DNA of 64,000 bases from Streptomyces monomycini (lineage in GTDB: Bacteria > Actinomycetota > Actinomycetes > Streptomycetales > Streptomycetaceae), in contig NZ_JAFIQY010000002.1 in NCBI RefSeq assembly GCF_022271435.1, positions 310,001-374,000 of the forward strand. The letters run 5' to 3'. How positions within the stretch are numbered: the first letter of the stretch is position 1; each line of letters starts with the position of its first letter. The notes under the pieces were generated by a model. It worked only from the letters and a program-made list of their open reading frames with translations, ran no database searches and was not told where the DNA came from. Below, in pieces: positions 1 through 8,400 of the stretch. A program made the translations under genes and the position numbers.

Positions 1-2
1 GG

Positions 3-845
3 CGGCCCGTCACCGGGCTCGGCCTGCCCGCGCACCTCACCGAGACCCTCCTCTCCCCCGCCCCGCACACCGACGAACTCCACCTCACCGACGACCGGGT
101 GCTGGTCGTCAACACCTCGCCGGTCTCCGGCGGCGAACGGCGCGGCACCGTCGTCACCCTCCGCGACCACACCGAACTCCAGGCCCTGACCGGCGAACTG
201 GACTCCGTACGCGGGGTCACCCGGGCGCTGCGCTCGCAGGCGCACGAGGCCGCCAACCGGCTGCACACCGTCGTCTCCCTGGTCGAGCTGGGCCGTACGG
301 ACGAGGCCGTGGAGTTCGCCACCGCCGAACTGGAGCTGGCCCAGGCCCTGACCGACCAGGTCGTCGGCGCGGTCGCCGAGCCGGTCCTGGCCGCCCTCCT
401 CCTCGGCAAGGCCGCGCAGGCCAACGAGCACGGCGTCGAACTGGAGCTGACCGCCGACAGCCGGATCGACGACGGCGTGCTCCCCGCGTCCCTGCCGGCG
501 CGCGACCTGGTGACCGTCCTCGGCAATCTCCTGGACAACGCGATCGAGGCGGCGCCGGAGGGCGCCCGGGTGCGGGTCACCGCGCTGGCCGACGGCGGGG
601 AACTGCTGCTGCGGGTGGCGGACAACGGCGGCGGCGTACGGGGAGCGGCGGACGCCGAGGACGTGTTCCGGTGGGGATGGAGCACGAAGGGCGGCGCGGG
701 CCGCGGGCTGGGGCTGGCGCTGGTACGGCAGGCCGTGCGGCGGCACGGCGGGACCGTACGGGTGGATGAGGCGCCCGGCGGCGGCGCCGAGTTCACGGTA
801 CGTCTGCCGCTGCGGGCCCCGGCCGGGGCGGACATCGCCGGATGA
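3..845 (+). CDS. Sensor histidine kinase, CitA/DcuS family (5' end outside window)
   Basis: The reading frame is open from the window edge, so the N-terminal sensor and membrane segments are missing. What remains is the end of a PAS-like region (TVVTLRDHTELQALTGEL), a CitA-type phosphoacceptor helix (SQAHEAANRLHTVVSLVELGR, His in the AHEAANRLH motif) and a HATPase domain with N box LGNLLDNAIEAAP, G1 box VADNGGGV and G2 box GRGLGLALV. Kinases of this family usually sense di- or tricarboxylates and phosphorylate a CitB/DcuR regulator; the ligand cannot be read here. The stop overlaps the next ATG (ATGA), so the two genes are translationally coupled. Confidence 0.88.
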   Translation, partial: RPVTGLGLPAHLTETLLSPAPHTDELHLTDDRVLVVNTSPVSGGERRGTVVTLRDHTELQALTGELDSVRGVTRALRSQAHEAANRLHTVVSLVELGRTDEAVEFATAELELAQALTDQVVGAVAEPVLAALLLGKAAQANEHGVELELTADSRIDDGVLPASLPARDLVTVLGNLLDNAIEAAPEGARVRVTALADGGELLLRVADNGGGVRGAADAEDVFRWGWSTKGGAGRGLGLALVRQAVRRHGGTVRVDEAPGGGAEFTVRLPLRAPAGADIAG

Positions 846-1540
846 CCGGGCCGGACACGGACGGCGCGCCGCCGCTGCGGGTGCTCGTCGTCGAGGACGA
901 CCCGGTGGCGGCGGACGCCCATGCCCTGTACGTGGGCCGGGTGCCGGGGTTCGCCGTGTCGGGGACGGTGCGTTCCGTCGCCGGGGCCCGGCGGCACCTG
1001 GACCGGCACCGCGTCGACCTGATCCTGCTGGACCTGTTCCTGCCGGACGGGCACGGTCTGGCGTTCGTCCGGTCGCTGCGGGCGGCCGGGTACGGCGCCG
1101 ACGTCATCGCCGTCACCTCGGCGCGTGATCTGGCCGTCGTCCGGGAGGGTGTCTCGCTCGGCGTCGTGCAGTACGTGCTGAAGCCGTTCACGTTCGCCAC
1201 GCTGCGCGACCGGCTGCTGCGGTACGCGGCCTTCCGCGCGGCCGCCGGGGAGGCCAGCGGGCAGGACGAGGTGGACCGGGCCCTCGCGGCCCTGCGCGCG
1301 CCGCAGCCCGCCGCGCTCCCCAAGGGGCTGACCGCGGCGACCCTGCGCCTGGTGACCGACGCGCTGCGCGCCGCCCCCGGCGGTCTCGGCGCCACCGCGG
1401 CCGCCGAACAGATCGGCATCTCCCGTATCACGGCCCGCCGTTACCTCGAACATCTCGTCGACACGGGCCGGGCCGCCCGCGCCCCGCAGTACGGCCAGGT
1501 GGGCCGTCCGGAATTGCGGTACCGCTGGATGGGGCATTGA
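842..1540 (+). CDS. Response regulator, CitB/DcuR family
   Basis: A 232-residue partner of the upstream kinase. The receiver domain (about residues 12-125) has the acidic pair VVEDD, phosphoacceptor D64 in LILLDLFLP and the conserved lysine in VLKPF (K114). The C-terminal winged helix (about 165-230) contains GLGATAAAEQIGISRITARRYL followed by a GRPELRYRW end, typical of CitB/DcuR regulators rather than OmpR or NarL types. The ATG start overlaps the kinase stop by 4 nt. The sugar-type ABC importer starts 63 nt downstream on the same strand and is a plausible, unproven target. Confidence 0.9.
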   Translation: MTGPDTDGAPPLRVLVVEDDPVAADAHALYVGRVPGFAVSGTVRSVAGARRHLDRHRVDLILLDLFLPDGHGLAFVRSLRAAGYGADVIAVTSARDLAVVREGVSLGVVQYVLKPFTFATLRDRLLRYAAFRAAAGEASGQDEVDRALAALRAPQPAALPKGLTAATLRLVTDALRAAPGGLGATAAAEQIGISRITARRYLEHLVDTGRAARAPQYGQVGRPELRYRWMGH

Positions 1541-1603
1541 CCTCCCCTTATCCCTGACTTACGGTCACCGGGCAGCCAGCCGTGGCTAGTTGGAGGTCAT
1601 GCC

Positions 1604-2968
1604 GTGCGCCGCACCGCTCCGATGACGTGGCTCACCGCCGCCGTGCTGGCCGCGGGCGCGCTCACCGCCTGCGGCGGTGGCTCGGGAGGCGACAAGGACA
1701 CCGTCGAGGTCGCGTTCATCAAGGACACCAACACCAAGGTGACGGTCCGGGACGACTACATCGAGACGGTGGCCCGCGCGTTCGAGAAGGCCAACCCGGG
1801 CAAGAAGGTCAAGCTGATCCCGATCCAGGCGTCCGAGAACGACTACTACGCCAAGATCCAGCAGATGATGCGCTCCCCGAAGACCGCCCCCGACCTGGTC
1901 TACGAGGACACCTTCCTGATCAACTCGGACATCACCGCCGGGCTGCTGCGCCCGCTGGACGACCACCTCGCCGGGTGGGCGGACTGGAAACAGTTCGAGC
2001 CGGCCGCGAAGGCCGCCGCGCGGGCGCAGGACGGCAAGACGTACGGCGTGCCGGACGGCACGGACACCCGCGGCCTGTGGTTCAACAAGAACATCTTCAA
2101 GAAGGCCGGGCTGCCGCAGGACTGGCGGCCGAGGACCTGGGACGAGGTGCTGGACGCGGCCCGCGCCGTCAAGCGCAAGGTCCCGGGCGTCATCCCGCTG
2201 AACGTCTACACCGGCAAGGGCGCGGGCGAGGCCGCCGTGATGCAGGGCTTCGAGATGCTGCTGTACGGCACCGGCAAGGACCAGCTCTACGACCCCGCGA
2301 CGAAGAAATGGGTCACCGGGAGCAAGGGCTTCCGGGACAGTCTGGAGTTCATCCGCACCGTGTACGCCGAGAAACTGGGCCCCGACGTGTCGGACGCGCT
2401 CAGCCCCAACATCCAGACCAACGTCGCCACCGAGCTGATGCCCGAGGAGAAGCTGGCGATCAACCTGGACGGCTCGTGGCTGGGCCAGCAGTGGCAGCCG
2501 AAGGGCGGCGGCAAGCCGTGGCCCGAGTGGCCGACGGTACTGGGCCGGACGGCGTTCCCCACCCAGACCGGCGCGGCGCCCGGCCGGGTCAGCCTGGCGG
2601 GCGGCTGGACCTGGTCCGTACCGCGGCAGGCGCAGCAGCCCGACCTGGCCTGGAAACTGATCGAGACGTTCCAGACGCGGCACAACGCGCTGGAGTGGTG
2701 TGTGCGCGGCGCCCAGATCGCCGTACGCAAGGACGTGGCGGCGGACCCCGCGTACCTGAAGTCCATCCCGGGCATCGACTTCTTCACCGATCTGGTGCAG
2801 GTCAGCCGGTACCGTCCGGCGCTGCCCGTCTACCCCAAGGTCTCGGCGGCGATCGGCGAAGCGATGGAGGCGGTCACCTCCGGTGACGCGACGCCGCAGA
2901 AGGCGGCCGCGGACTACGACGAGCAGCTGAAGTCCGTCGTGGACGGACAGGTCGTCGCCAAGCCATGA
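1604..2968 (+). CDS. Extracellular sugar-binding lipoprotein of an ABC importer
   Basis: A 454-residue family-1 solute-binding protein. The lipoprotein signal is MRRTAPMTWLTAAVLAAGALTAC, with lipobox LTAC and lipidated Cys23, followed by a Gly/Ser linker. The body carries typical features of the family (PDLVYEDTFLINSDI, YGVPDGTDTRGLWFNKNIF, AINLDGSWLG, VSLAGGWTWSVPR). It captures a sugar or related solute outside the membrane and delivers it to the two downstream permeases. The GTG start at 1604 is preceded by GGAGG at 1592-1596; an ATG at 1599 is out of frame. The 3' end overlaps the next gene by 4 nt. The substrate is not predictable from sequence alone. Confidence 0.92.
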   Translation: MRRTAPMTWLTAAVLAAGALTACGGGSGGDKDTVEVAFIKDTNTKVTVRDDYIETVARAFEKANPGKKVKLIPIQASENDYYAKIQQMMRSPKTAPDLVYEDTFLINSDITAGLLRPLDDHLAGWADWKQFEPAAKAAARAQDGKTYGVPDGTDTRGLWFNKNIFKKAGLPQDWRPRTWDEVLDAARAVKRKVPGVIPLNVYTGKGAGEAAVMQGFEMLLYGTGKDQLYDPATKKWVTGSKGFRDSLEFIRTVYAEKLGPDVSDALSPNIQTNVATELMPEEKLAINLDGSWLGQQWQPKGGGKPWPEWPTVLGRTAFPTQTGAAPGRVSLAGGWTWSVPRQAQQPDLAWKLIETFQTRHNALEWCVRGAQIAVRKDVAADPAYLKSIPGIDFFTDLVQVSRYRPALPVYPKVSAAIGEAMEAVTSGDATPQKAAADYDEQLKSVVDGQVVAKP

Positions 2969-3882
2969 GCCGCGCCGCCCCGACGACCACCGCGTACGGC
3001 ACGGCGGGCCGCGGCGCCCGGCCCCGCCGTACGGCCCTGCTGCGCTGGTCACCGCTGGCCCCCGCGACCGTCCTGCTGCTGCTCTTCCTCGCCGGGCCCA
3101 TCGGCTACTGCGTCTACATCGCCTTCACCGACATGCAGCTGACCGGCCAGGAGTCCGCCTCCTTCGTGGGCCTGGACAACTTCCGGCACGCCTTCGGCGA
3201 CCCCGCCTTCCTGAACGCCGTCGTGCTGACCCTGGTCTTCACCCTGATCTCGTCGATCCTGGGCCAGAACACGCTGGGTCTGGCGCTCGCCGCGCTGATG
3301 CGGCGCGCGTCCAGGCCCGTCCGTACGGTCACCGGCGCGGTCGTCCTCACCGCCTGGGTGCTGCCGGAGATCGTCGCGGGCTTCCTGCTGTACACGTTCT
3401 TCGAGCGGCGCGGCACGCTCAACGCGATCCTCGACTGGCTGCATCTGCCGTCGCAGAACTGGCTGTTCACGCTGCCGATCCTGGCCGTGTCGTTCGCCAA
3501 CGTCTGGCGCGGCACGGCCTTCTCGATGCTGATCTACTCGGCCGCGCTCTCCGAGATCCCCCAGGAGGTCGCCGAGTCGGCGGAGGTGGACGGGGCGAGC
3601 GGCCGGCAGCGGCTGTGGCACGTGACGCTGCCGATGATCCGCCGCTCCATCGGCACCAACCTGATGCTCAACACCCTCCAGACGCTCTCCGTGTTCGGGC
3701 TGATCTGGGCCATGACCCGCGGCGGGCCCGGCAGCCGCAGCCAGACCCTGCCGGTGTTCATGTACGACCAGGCGTTCCTGAAGTCGCTGATCGGGTACGG
3801 CACCGCCGTCGCCCTGCTGCTGCTCGTGGTGGGCGCCCTCTTCTCCGTCGTCTATCTGCGTCTGCTGCGCGAGGAGGTGTGA
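2965..3882 (+). CDS. ABC sugar importer permease, MalF-like
   Basis: A 305-residue permease with about six membrane segments, the first after an Arg-rich cytoplasmic start (LAPATVLLLLFLAGPIGYCVYIAF). The EAA loop that docks the ATPase is EIPQEVAESAEVDGASGRQRLWHVTLP. It forms the translocation channel with the next gene. The start codon overlaps the stop of the binding-protein gene (ATGA). No ATPase gene lies in the cluster; in Streptomyces such importers commonly share the multi-sugar ATPase MsiK, so this is expected rather than a defect. Confidence 0.92.
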   Translation: MSRAAPTTTAYGTAGRGARPRRTALLRWSPLAPATVLLLLFLAGPIGYCVYIAFTDMQLTGQESASFVGLDNFRHAFGDPAFLNAVVLTLVFTLISSILGQNTLGLALAALMRRASRPVRTVTGAVVLTAWVLPEIVAGFLLYTFFERRGTLNAILDWLHLPSQNWLFTLPILAVSFANVWRGTAFSMLIYSAALSEIPQEVAESAEVDGASGRQRLWHVTLPMIRRSIGTNLMLNTLQTLSVFGLIWAMTRGGPGSRSQTLPVFMYDQAFLKSLIGYGTAVALLLLVVGALFSVVYLRLLREEV

Positions 3883-3886
3883 CGCG

Positions 3887-4738
3887 GTGCGCACCTCCCG
3901 TGCCAGGCCCCTGCTGACCCGCCGCACCCGGCGCCGCCTCGCCGCCGACGCGGCGCTGCTCGCCGTGGCCGCCGCCTTCGCCGTACCGCTGGCCTGGCTG
4001 GTGCTCTCCTCGCTGGACACCGAGGCGACGCTGCGGGTCCGGGTGCCGGGGTCGCCCTCGCTGGACAACTTCTCGGCGGTCCTGACGGACGAGATCACCT
4101 TCACGCCGATGCTCAACAGCCTGGTGCTGTGCGGCAGCGCCACCGCCCTGACGGTCGCCTGCGCGGCGCTGGCGGCCTACCCGCTGTCCCGCTACCGCTC
4201 CCGGTTCAGCCGCCCGTACCTGCTGACCGTCCTGTTCTCCACCTGTCTGCCCATCACCGCGGTCATGGTCCCGGTGTACGCGCTGTTCGTCCAGGTCAAC
4301 CTGATCGACACCGTGTACGGCACCGCGCTGTTCCTCGCCGCCTCCCAGCTCCCGTTCGCGATCTGGCTGATGAAGAACTTCATGGACGGCATCCCCCGGG
4401 TCCTGGAAGAGGCCGCCTGGACCGACGGCGCGTCCTGGTTCCAGACGCTGTGGCGGGTGATCCTGCCGCTGACGGGGCCGGGCGTCACGGTCGTGACGAT
4501 CTACACCTTCGCCATCATGTGGGGCAACTTCTTCGTCCCGTTCCTGCTGCTCCTGTCCCCCGAGCAACTGCCCGCCTCCGTCAGCATCTTCACCTTCTTC
4601 GGCAACTACGGCGCCATCGCCTTCGGACAGCTGGCGGCGTTCTCGATCCTGTACTCGACGCCGGTCGTCCTGCTGTACGTGCTGATCTCGCGCCGGCTGG
4701 GCGGCGGGTTCGCGCTGGGCGGCGCGGTGAAGGGCTGA
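3887..4738 (+). CDS. ABC sugar importer permease, MalG-like
   Basis: A 283-residue second permease of the importer with about six membrane segments (ALLAVAAAFAVPLAWLVLSSL near the N-terminus). Its EAA loop is GIPRVLEEAAWTDGASWFQTLWRVILP. The GTG start is preceded by a strong GAGGAGG at 3871-3877, which lies inside the 3' end of the previous gene; only 4 nt separate the two genes. It completes a binding-protein/two-permease operon from 1604 to 4738. Confidence 0.92.
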   Translation: MRTSRARPLLTRRTRRRLAADAALLAVAAAFAVPLAWLVLSSLDTEATLRVRVPGSPSLDNFSAVLTDEITFTPMLNSLVLCGSATALTVACAALAAYPLSRYRSRFSRPYLLTVLFSTCLPITAVMVPVYALFVQVNLIDTVYGTALFLAASQLPFAIWLMKNFMDGIPRVLEEAAWTDGASWFQTLWRVILPLTGPGVTVVTIYTFAIMWGNFFVPFLLLLSPEQLPASVSIFTFFGNYGAIAFGQLAAFSILYSTPVVLLYVLISRRLGGGFALGGAVKG

Positions 4739-4762
4739 CCCGCTCCCTCCCGAGGAGGAACC

Positions 4763-5440
4763 GTGAGACCGAGATCCGTCGCCGTGCTCCGTTCCCTGAC
4801 CGTGCTGGCTGCTGCCGCGGTGGCTGCCCTGTCCACCGCCCCGGCCGCGGCTGCCGCCCCGACCGCGGTCCGCGGCGGCAACGTCCTGTTCAGCGCGTCG
4901 GGCCGCTGCACCGTCGGCTTCAACGCCACCAAGGGCGGCACCTATTACGCGATCATGGAGGGCCGGTGCGTGGGCGGCGCCCGGGACTGGTACGCCGACG
5001 CGGCCCGTACCGTGCACGTCGGCGTGACCGAGGCGGTGCGCTACCCCGGCGACGACTACGCCGTGATCCGCTACACCAACACGGCTGTCTCCTACCCCGG
5101 CGAGATCGACCTCGGCGGCGGCCGGTACCTCGACGTCACCGGCGCCGCGCGGCCCGTCGTCGGCCAGTCGGTGTGCCTGCCCGGCGCCACGACCGGCCGG
5201 CACTGCGGGCGGGTGGAGGCCGTGAACGTCAGCGTGAACCACCCGGAGGGCACCGTGTCCGGGCTCGTGCGGACGTCGGCCTGCACCGAGCCGGGTACGG
5301 CGGCGGGCCGCCCCGCCGTCTCCGGCAGCACCGCCGTCGGCCTCGCCCTGGGCGGCGGCGGCAACTGCGCCTCCGGCGGCACCACCTACCTCCAGCCGGT
5401 CCTTCCGGCGCTTGCGGCATTCGGCCTCACCCTGCACTGA
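4763..5440 (+). CDS. Secreted streptogrisin-fold protein with inactivated catalytic triad
   Basis: A 225-residue protein with a Sec signal peptide (about residues 1-32, ending APAAAAAPTA) leading straight into a domain that follows mature streptogrisins A and B: VRGGNVLFSASGRCTVGFNA near the N-terminus, DDYAVIRYTN, then a C-terminus like NCxxGGTTYxQPV. Cysteine pairs C49/C69, C138/C148 and C174/C202 fit the family's disulfides. The catalytic His of the AGHC motif is Arg68 (MEGRC), Asp98 is retained, and the nucleophile motif GDSGG reads GTAAGR, so Ser is Ala180. The long propeptide that folds real streptogrisins is absent. It is therefore probably a non-proteolytic binding protein or decoy. 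SD GAGGAGG lies just upstream of GTG 4763. Confidence 0.85.
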   Translation: MRPRSVAVLRSLTVLAAAAVAALSTAPAAAAAPTAVRGGNVLFSASGRCTVGFNATKGGTYYAIMEGRCVGGARDWYADAARTVHVGVTEAVRYPGDDYAVIRYTNTAVSYPGEIDLGGGRYLDVTGAARPVVGQSVCLPGATTGRHCGRVEAVNVSVNHPEGTVSGLVRTSACTEPGTAAGRPAVSGSTAVGLALGGGGNCASGGTTYLQPVLPALAAFGLTLH

Positions 5441-5467
5441 CGGAACCCCGCGCCGGCGGACCGGCGC

Positions 5468-8400
5468 TCACCGGCAGTACCAGTCCTCCGGCACGCCCCG
5501 CGCCGTCTGCGCCCAGTGGCCCTGCCGGCTCAGCCGGCAGATGTTCTCGGCCGTGTCCCCGGCGTCGACGGACCACTCCCGCACCGTGCCGTCCGCGCTG
5601 CCGCTGACCATCGACCGGCCGCCGGGCCAGTACGACAGGGACAGCACGCTGCCGGTGTGCCCCGACAGCACGGCTGTCGTGCTGCGGGCGGCCACGTCCC
5701 ACAGGCGCACGGTGTCGTCGTCCCCGCCCGAGGCCAGGAAGCGGCTGTCCGGGCTGAACGCCAGTGCGGCGACGCTGCTGGAGTGGCCGCGCAGCGTGGC
5801 GGCCAGGCGGCGCCCCGGGACGTCCCACAGCAGGATGTCGTGGTCCGTGCCGGACGTGGCCAGGGTCTTGCCGTCGTCGGCGAAGGCGGCGGCGAAGACC
5901 GGATAGGAGCGGCCGGTGAACCGGGCGGTCTCTTCGAGGGTGGCCGCGTCCCACAGCCCTACGACGCCCCGGTTGCCGGCGTTCTCGGTGACCGCCAGAT
6001 TCCTGCCGTCCGGGGAGAAGGTGACGGTGGACCCGTTGCCCGCGAGCCGGCGCGTGGCCGTGGGCCGGTGGCTCGCCACGTCCCACAGGATCAGGCGGCG
6101 GTCGTCACCGACGCTGGCCAGCCGTTTGCCGTCCTTCGAGAAGGCCGTTTCCCGCACGGTGCCGGTGTGCCCGCGCAGGGTGGCGAGCAGCCGTCCGGAG
6201 CGCACGTCCCACAGCCGGACCGTACGGTCGGCGTGCACGGACGCGAAGACGTCGCCCTGCGGCGAGAACACCAGGCTGGTGATCATCCCGGGCGGTGCGT
6301 CGAGCGACCGCAAGGGGCGCGGCCGGTCGGCGGACCACAGCGTCAGCTCGCTGCCCGCGGCGGCGATGGTCCGGCCGTCCGGGGAGACCGCGACCGAGGT
6401 GATCCCGCCCTGCCGGCCGCCGAGCTGCTCCCGCCCGTGGCCGGCGGCGCGCCACAGCCGGACCGTGCCCGTGTCGTCGTCCGCGGGCGCGGCCAGGGCG
6501 GTGCCGTTTCGCGCGTACGACAGCGCGCTCGCCGACTCCACGCGCGCCGTGAACTTCTCCCGCGCGTGCCGGGAACGCACGTCCCACAGCCGGACGATGC
6601 CGTCGTAACTGCCCACGGCGAGGGTACGGCGGTCCGGCGACCAGGCCAGGGCCGTGACCCGGTCGGCCGCACCGGTGAGTTCGCCCGCCCGGCGACGCCC
6701 GGCGACGTCCCACAGCCGCACCGTACGGTCCCCGCCCCCGCTGGCGAGGCTGTGCCCGTCCGGGCTGAAGGCCAGCGCGAACACCGGCTGCACGTGCCCG
6801 GTGAGGGTGGCCAGCGGCCGGTGGGTGCGCGCGTCCCACAGCCGGACCGTACGGTCGTCACCGGCCGACGCCAGGACCTTGCCGTCCGGCGAGAAGGACA
6901 CCGCCGTCACATTGCCCCGGTGCCCGGCGAGATCGGCGACCGGGCGCCGCGAGGCGACGTCCCACAGCCGGACCTCGTCGCCCGTGCTGCCGGACGCGAG
7001 GGTGCGGCTGTCCCGGGAGAAGGACAGCGACATCACCCGGCCCGAAGGGCCCTCCAGCACACCGAGCAGGCGGCGCTCGGCGACGTCCCACAGCCGTACG
7101 GTGCTGTCGTCCCCGGCGGACGCGAGGAACCGGCCGTCCGGGCTGAAGGCGAGCGCGTAGACCGGGCCGATGTGGCCGATGAAGGTGCCACGCAGCCGGT
7201 CGGTGGCGGTGTCCCACAGCTTGACCGTACGGTCCACCGAGCCGGTGGCCAGGGTGCGGCCGTCCGGGCTGAAGGCCACCGCGTTCACCACGCCGGTGTG
7301 GCCGGTGAACTGGTTGGCGCGGAACGCGCCGTAGGCGCTCAGCAGGCTGCCCCGCGCCTCGACCGTCGGCGCCTGCCGGTAGCCGTACAGCGCGGTCAGC
7401 GCCGCCGCCTGGGGCTGCTCCCGGCGCAGTTCGGCGGCCTCCGCCGCGTACTGGCGGGACACCGCGATCCGGCGCTGCGCCTCGGCGTCCGCCCGCTGTT
7501 CGAACGCGATGCCCGCCGCGATCAGCGCGAGGACGAGCAGGGCGCCGAGCGAGGCGGTGAGCCAGCGGGCGCGGCGGCCCCGCCGCCGGTCGGCGCCGGT
7601 GGCGCTGCGCAGGAAGTCCCGTTCCAGGGCGTTGAGCGCGGCACCGTGCACCCGCGCCCAGGTCTGCGCGCCGGCCAGCTGCGCGCCCCGGTACAGCGCG
7701 CCGGCGTCCCGGCCCAGTTCGTGCCACGCCTCGGCGGCGGTGGTGAGTCTGCGGTGGGTCCGCAGCGCCTCCCGGTCCTCGTCGAGCCAGTGCCGCAGCC
7801 GGGGCCAGGCCCGGATCACGGCCTCGTGGGCCACCTCGACCGTCCCGTCGGACAGCACCACCAGCCGGGCGGCGGCCAGCTTGCGCAGCAACCCGTCGAG
7901 CTCCTGCGGTTCGGCCAGGCCGTCCAGTTCGCGGCGGGCCAGCCGGCGCCGGGTGTCCTCGGTCCCCTCGCCGAGCGCGGTCAGCCGCAGGAACACCGCC
8001 CGCATCACGTCCCGCTGCCGGGGCGCGGCCTCCTCGTACATCCGCTCGGCGGTCTGCGCGACGGCGCCGCGCATCCCGCCGGTGGCACGGTAGTCGGCCA
8101 GCCGCAGGGTGTCGCCGCTCCGCCGCTGCCACGCCTCGCGCATCGCGTGCCCGACCAGCGGCAGCGCGCCCGGCTGACCGGCCGCCTCGGCCAGTACCGC
8201 CTCCACCAGGTCGGCGTCCACCTGGACGCCGGACCGGACGGCGGGCTCGGCGATGATGTCCCGCAACTCGGCGCGGCTGGGCGGCCCGACGGGCAGCTGG
8301 GCGGCCGTACGCAGCACGGCGACCAGCCCCGGGTGGACGAAGCAGCGCGCGTAGAAGTCGGCCCGGATGCCGACGGCCAGCCGGATCCGCCGGTCGTCGG

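Noticed and set aside
1604..4738. Missing ATPase as a defect of the sugar importer
   Set aside because: Streptomyces sugar importers commonly use the shared ATPase MsiK encoded elsewhere.
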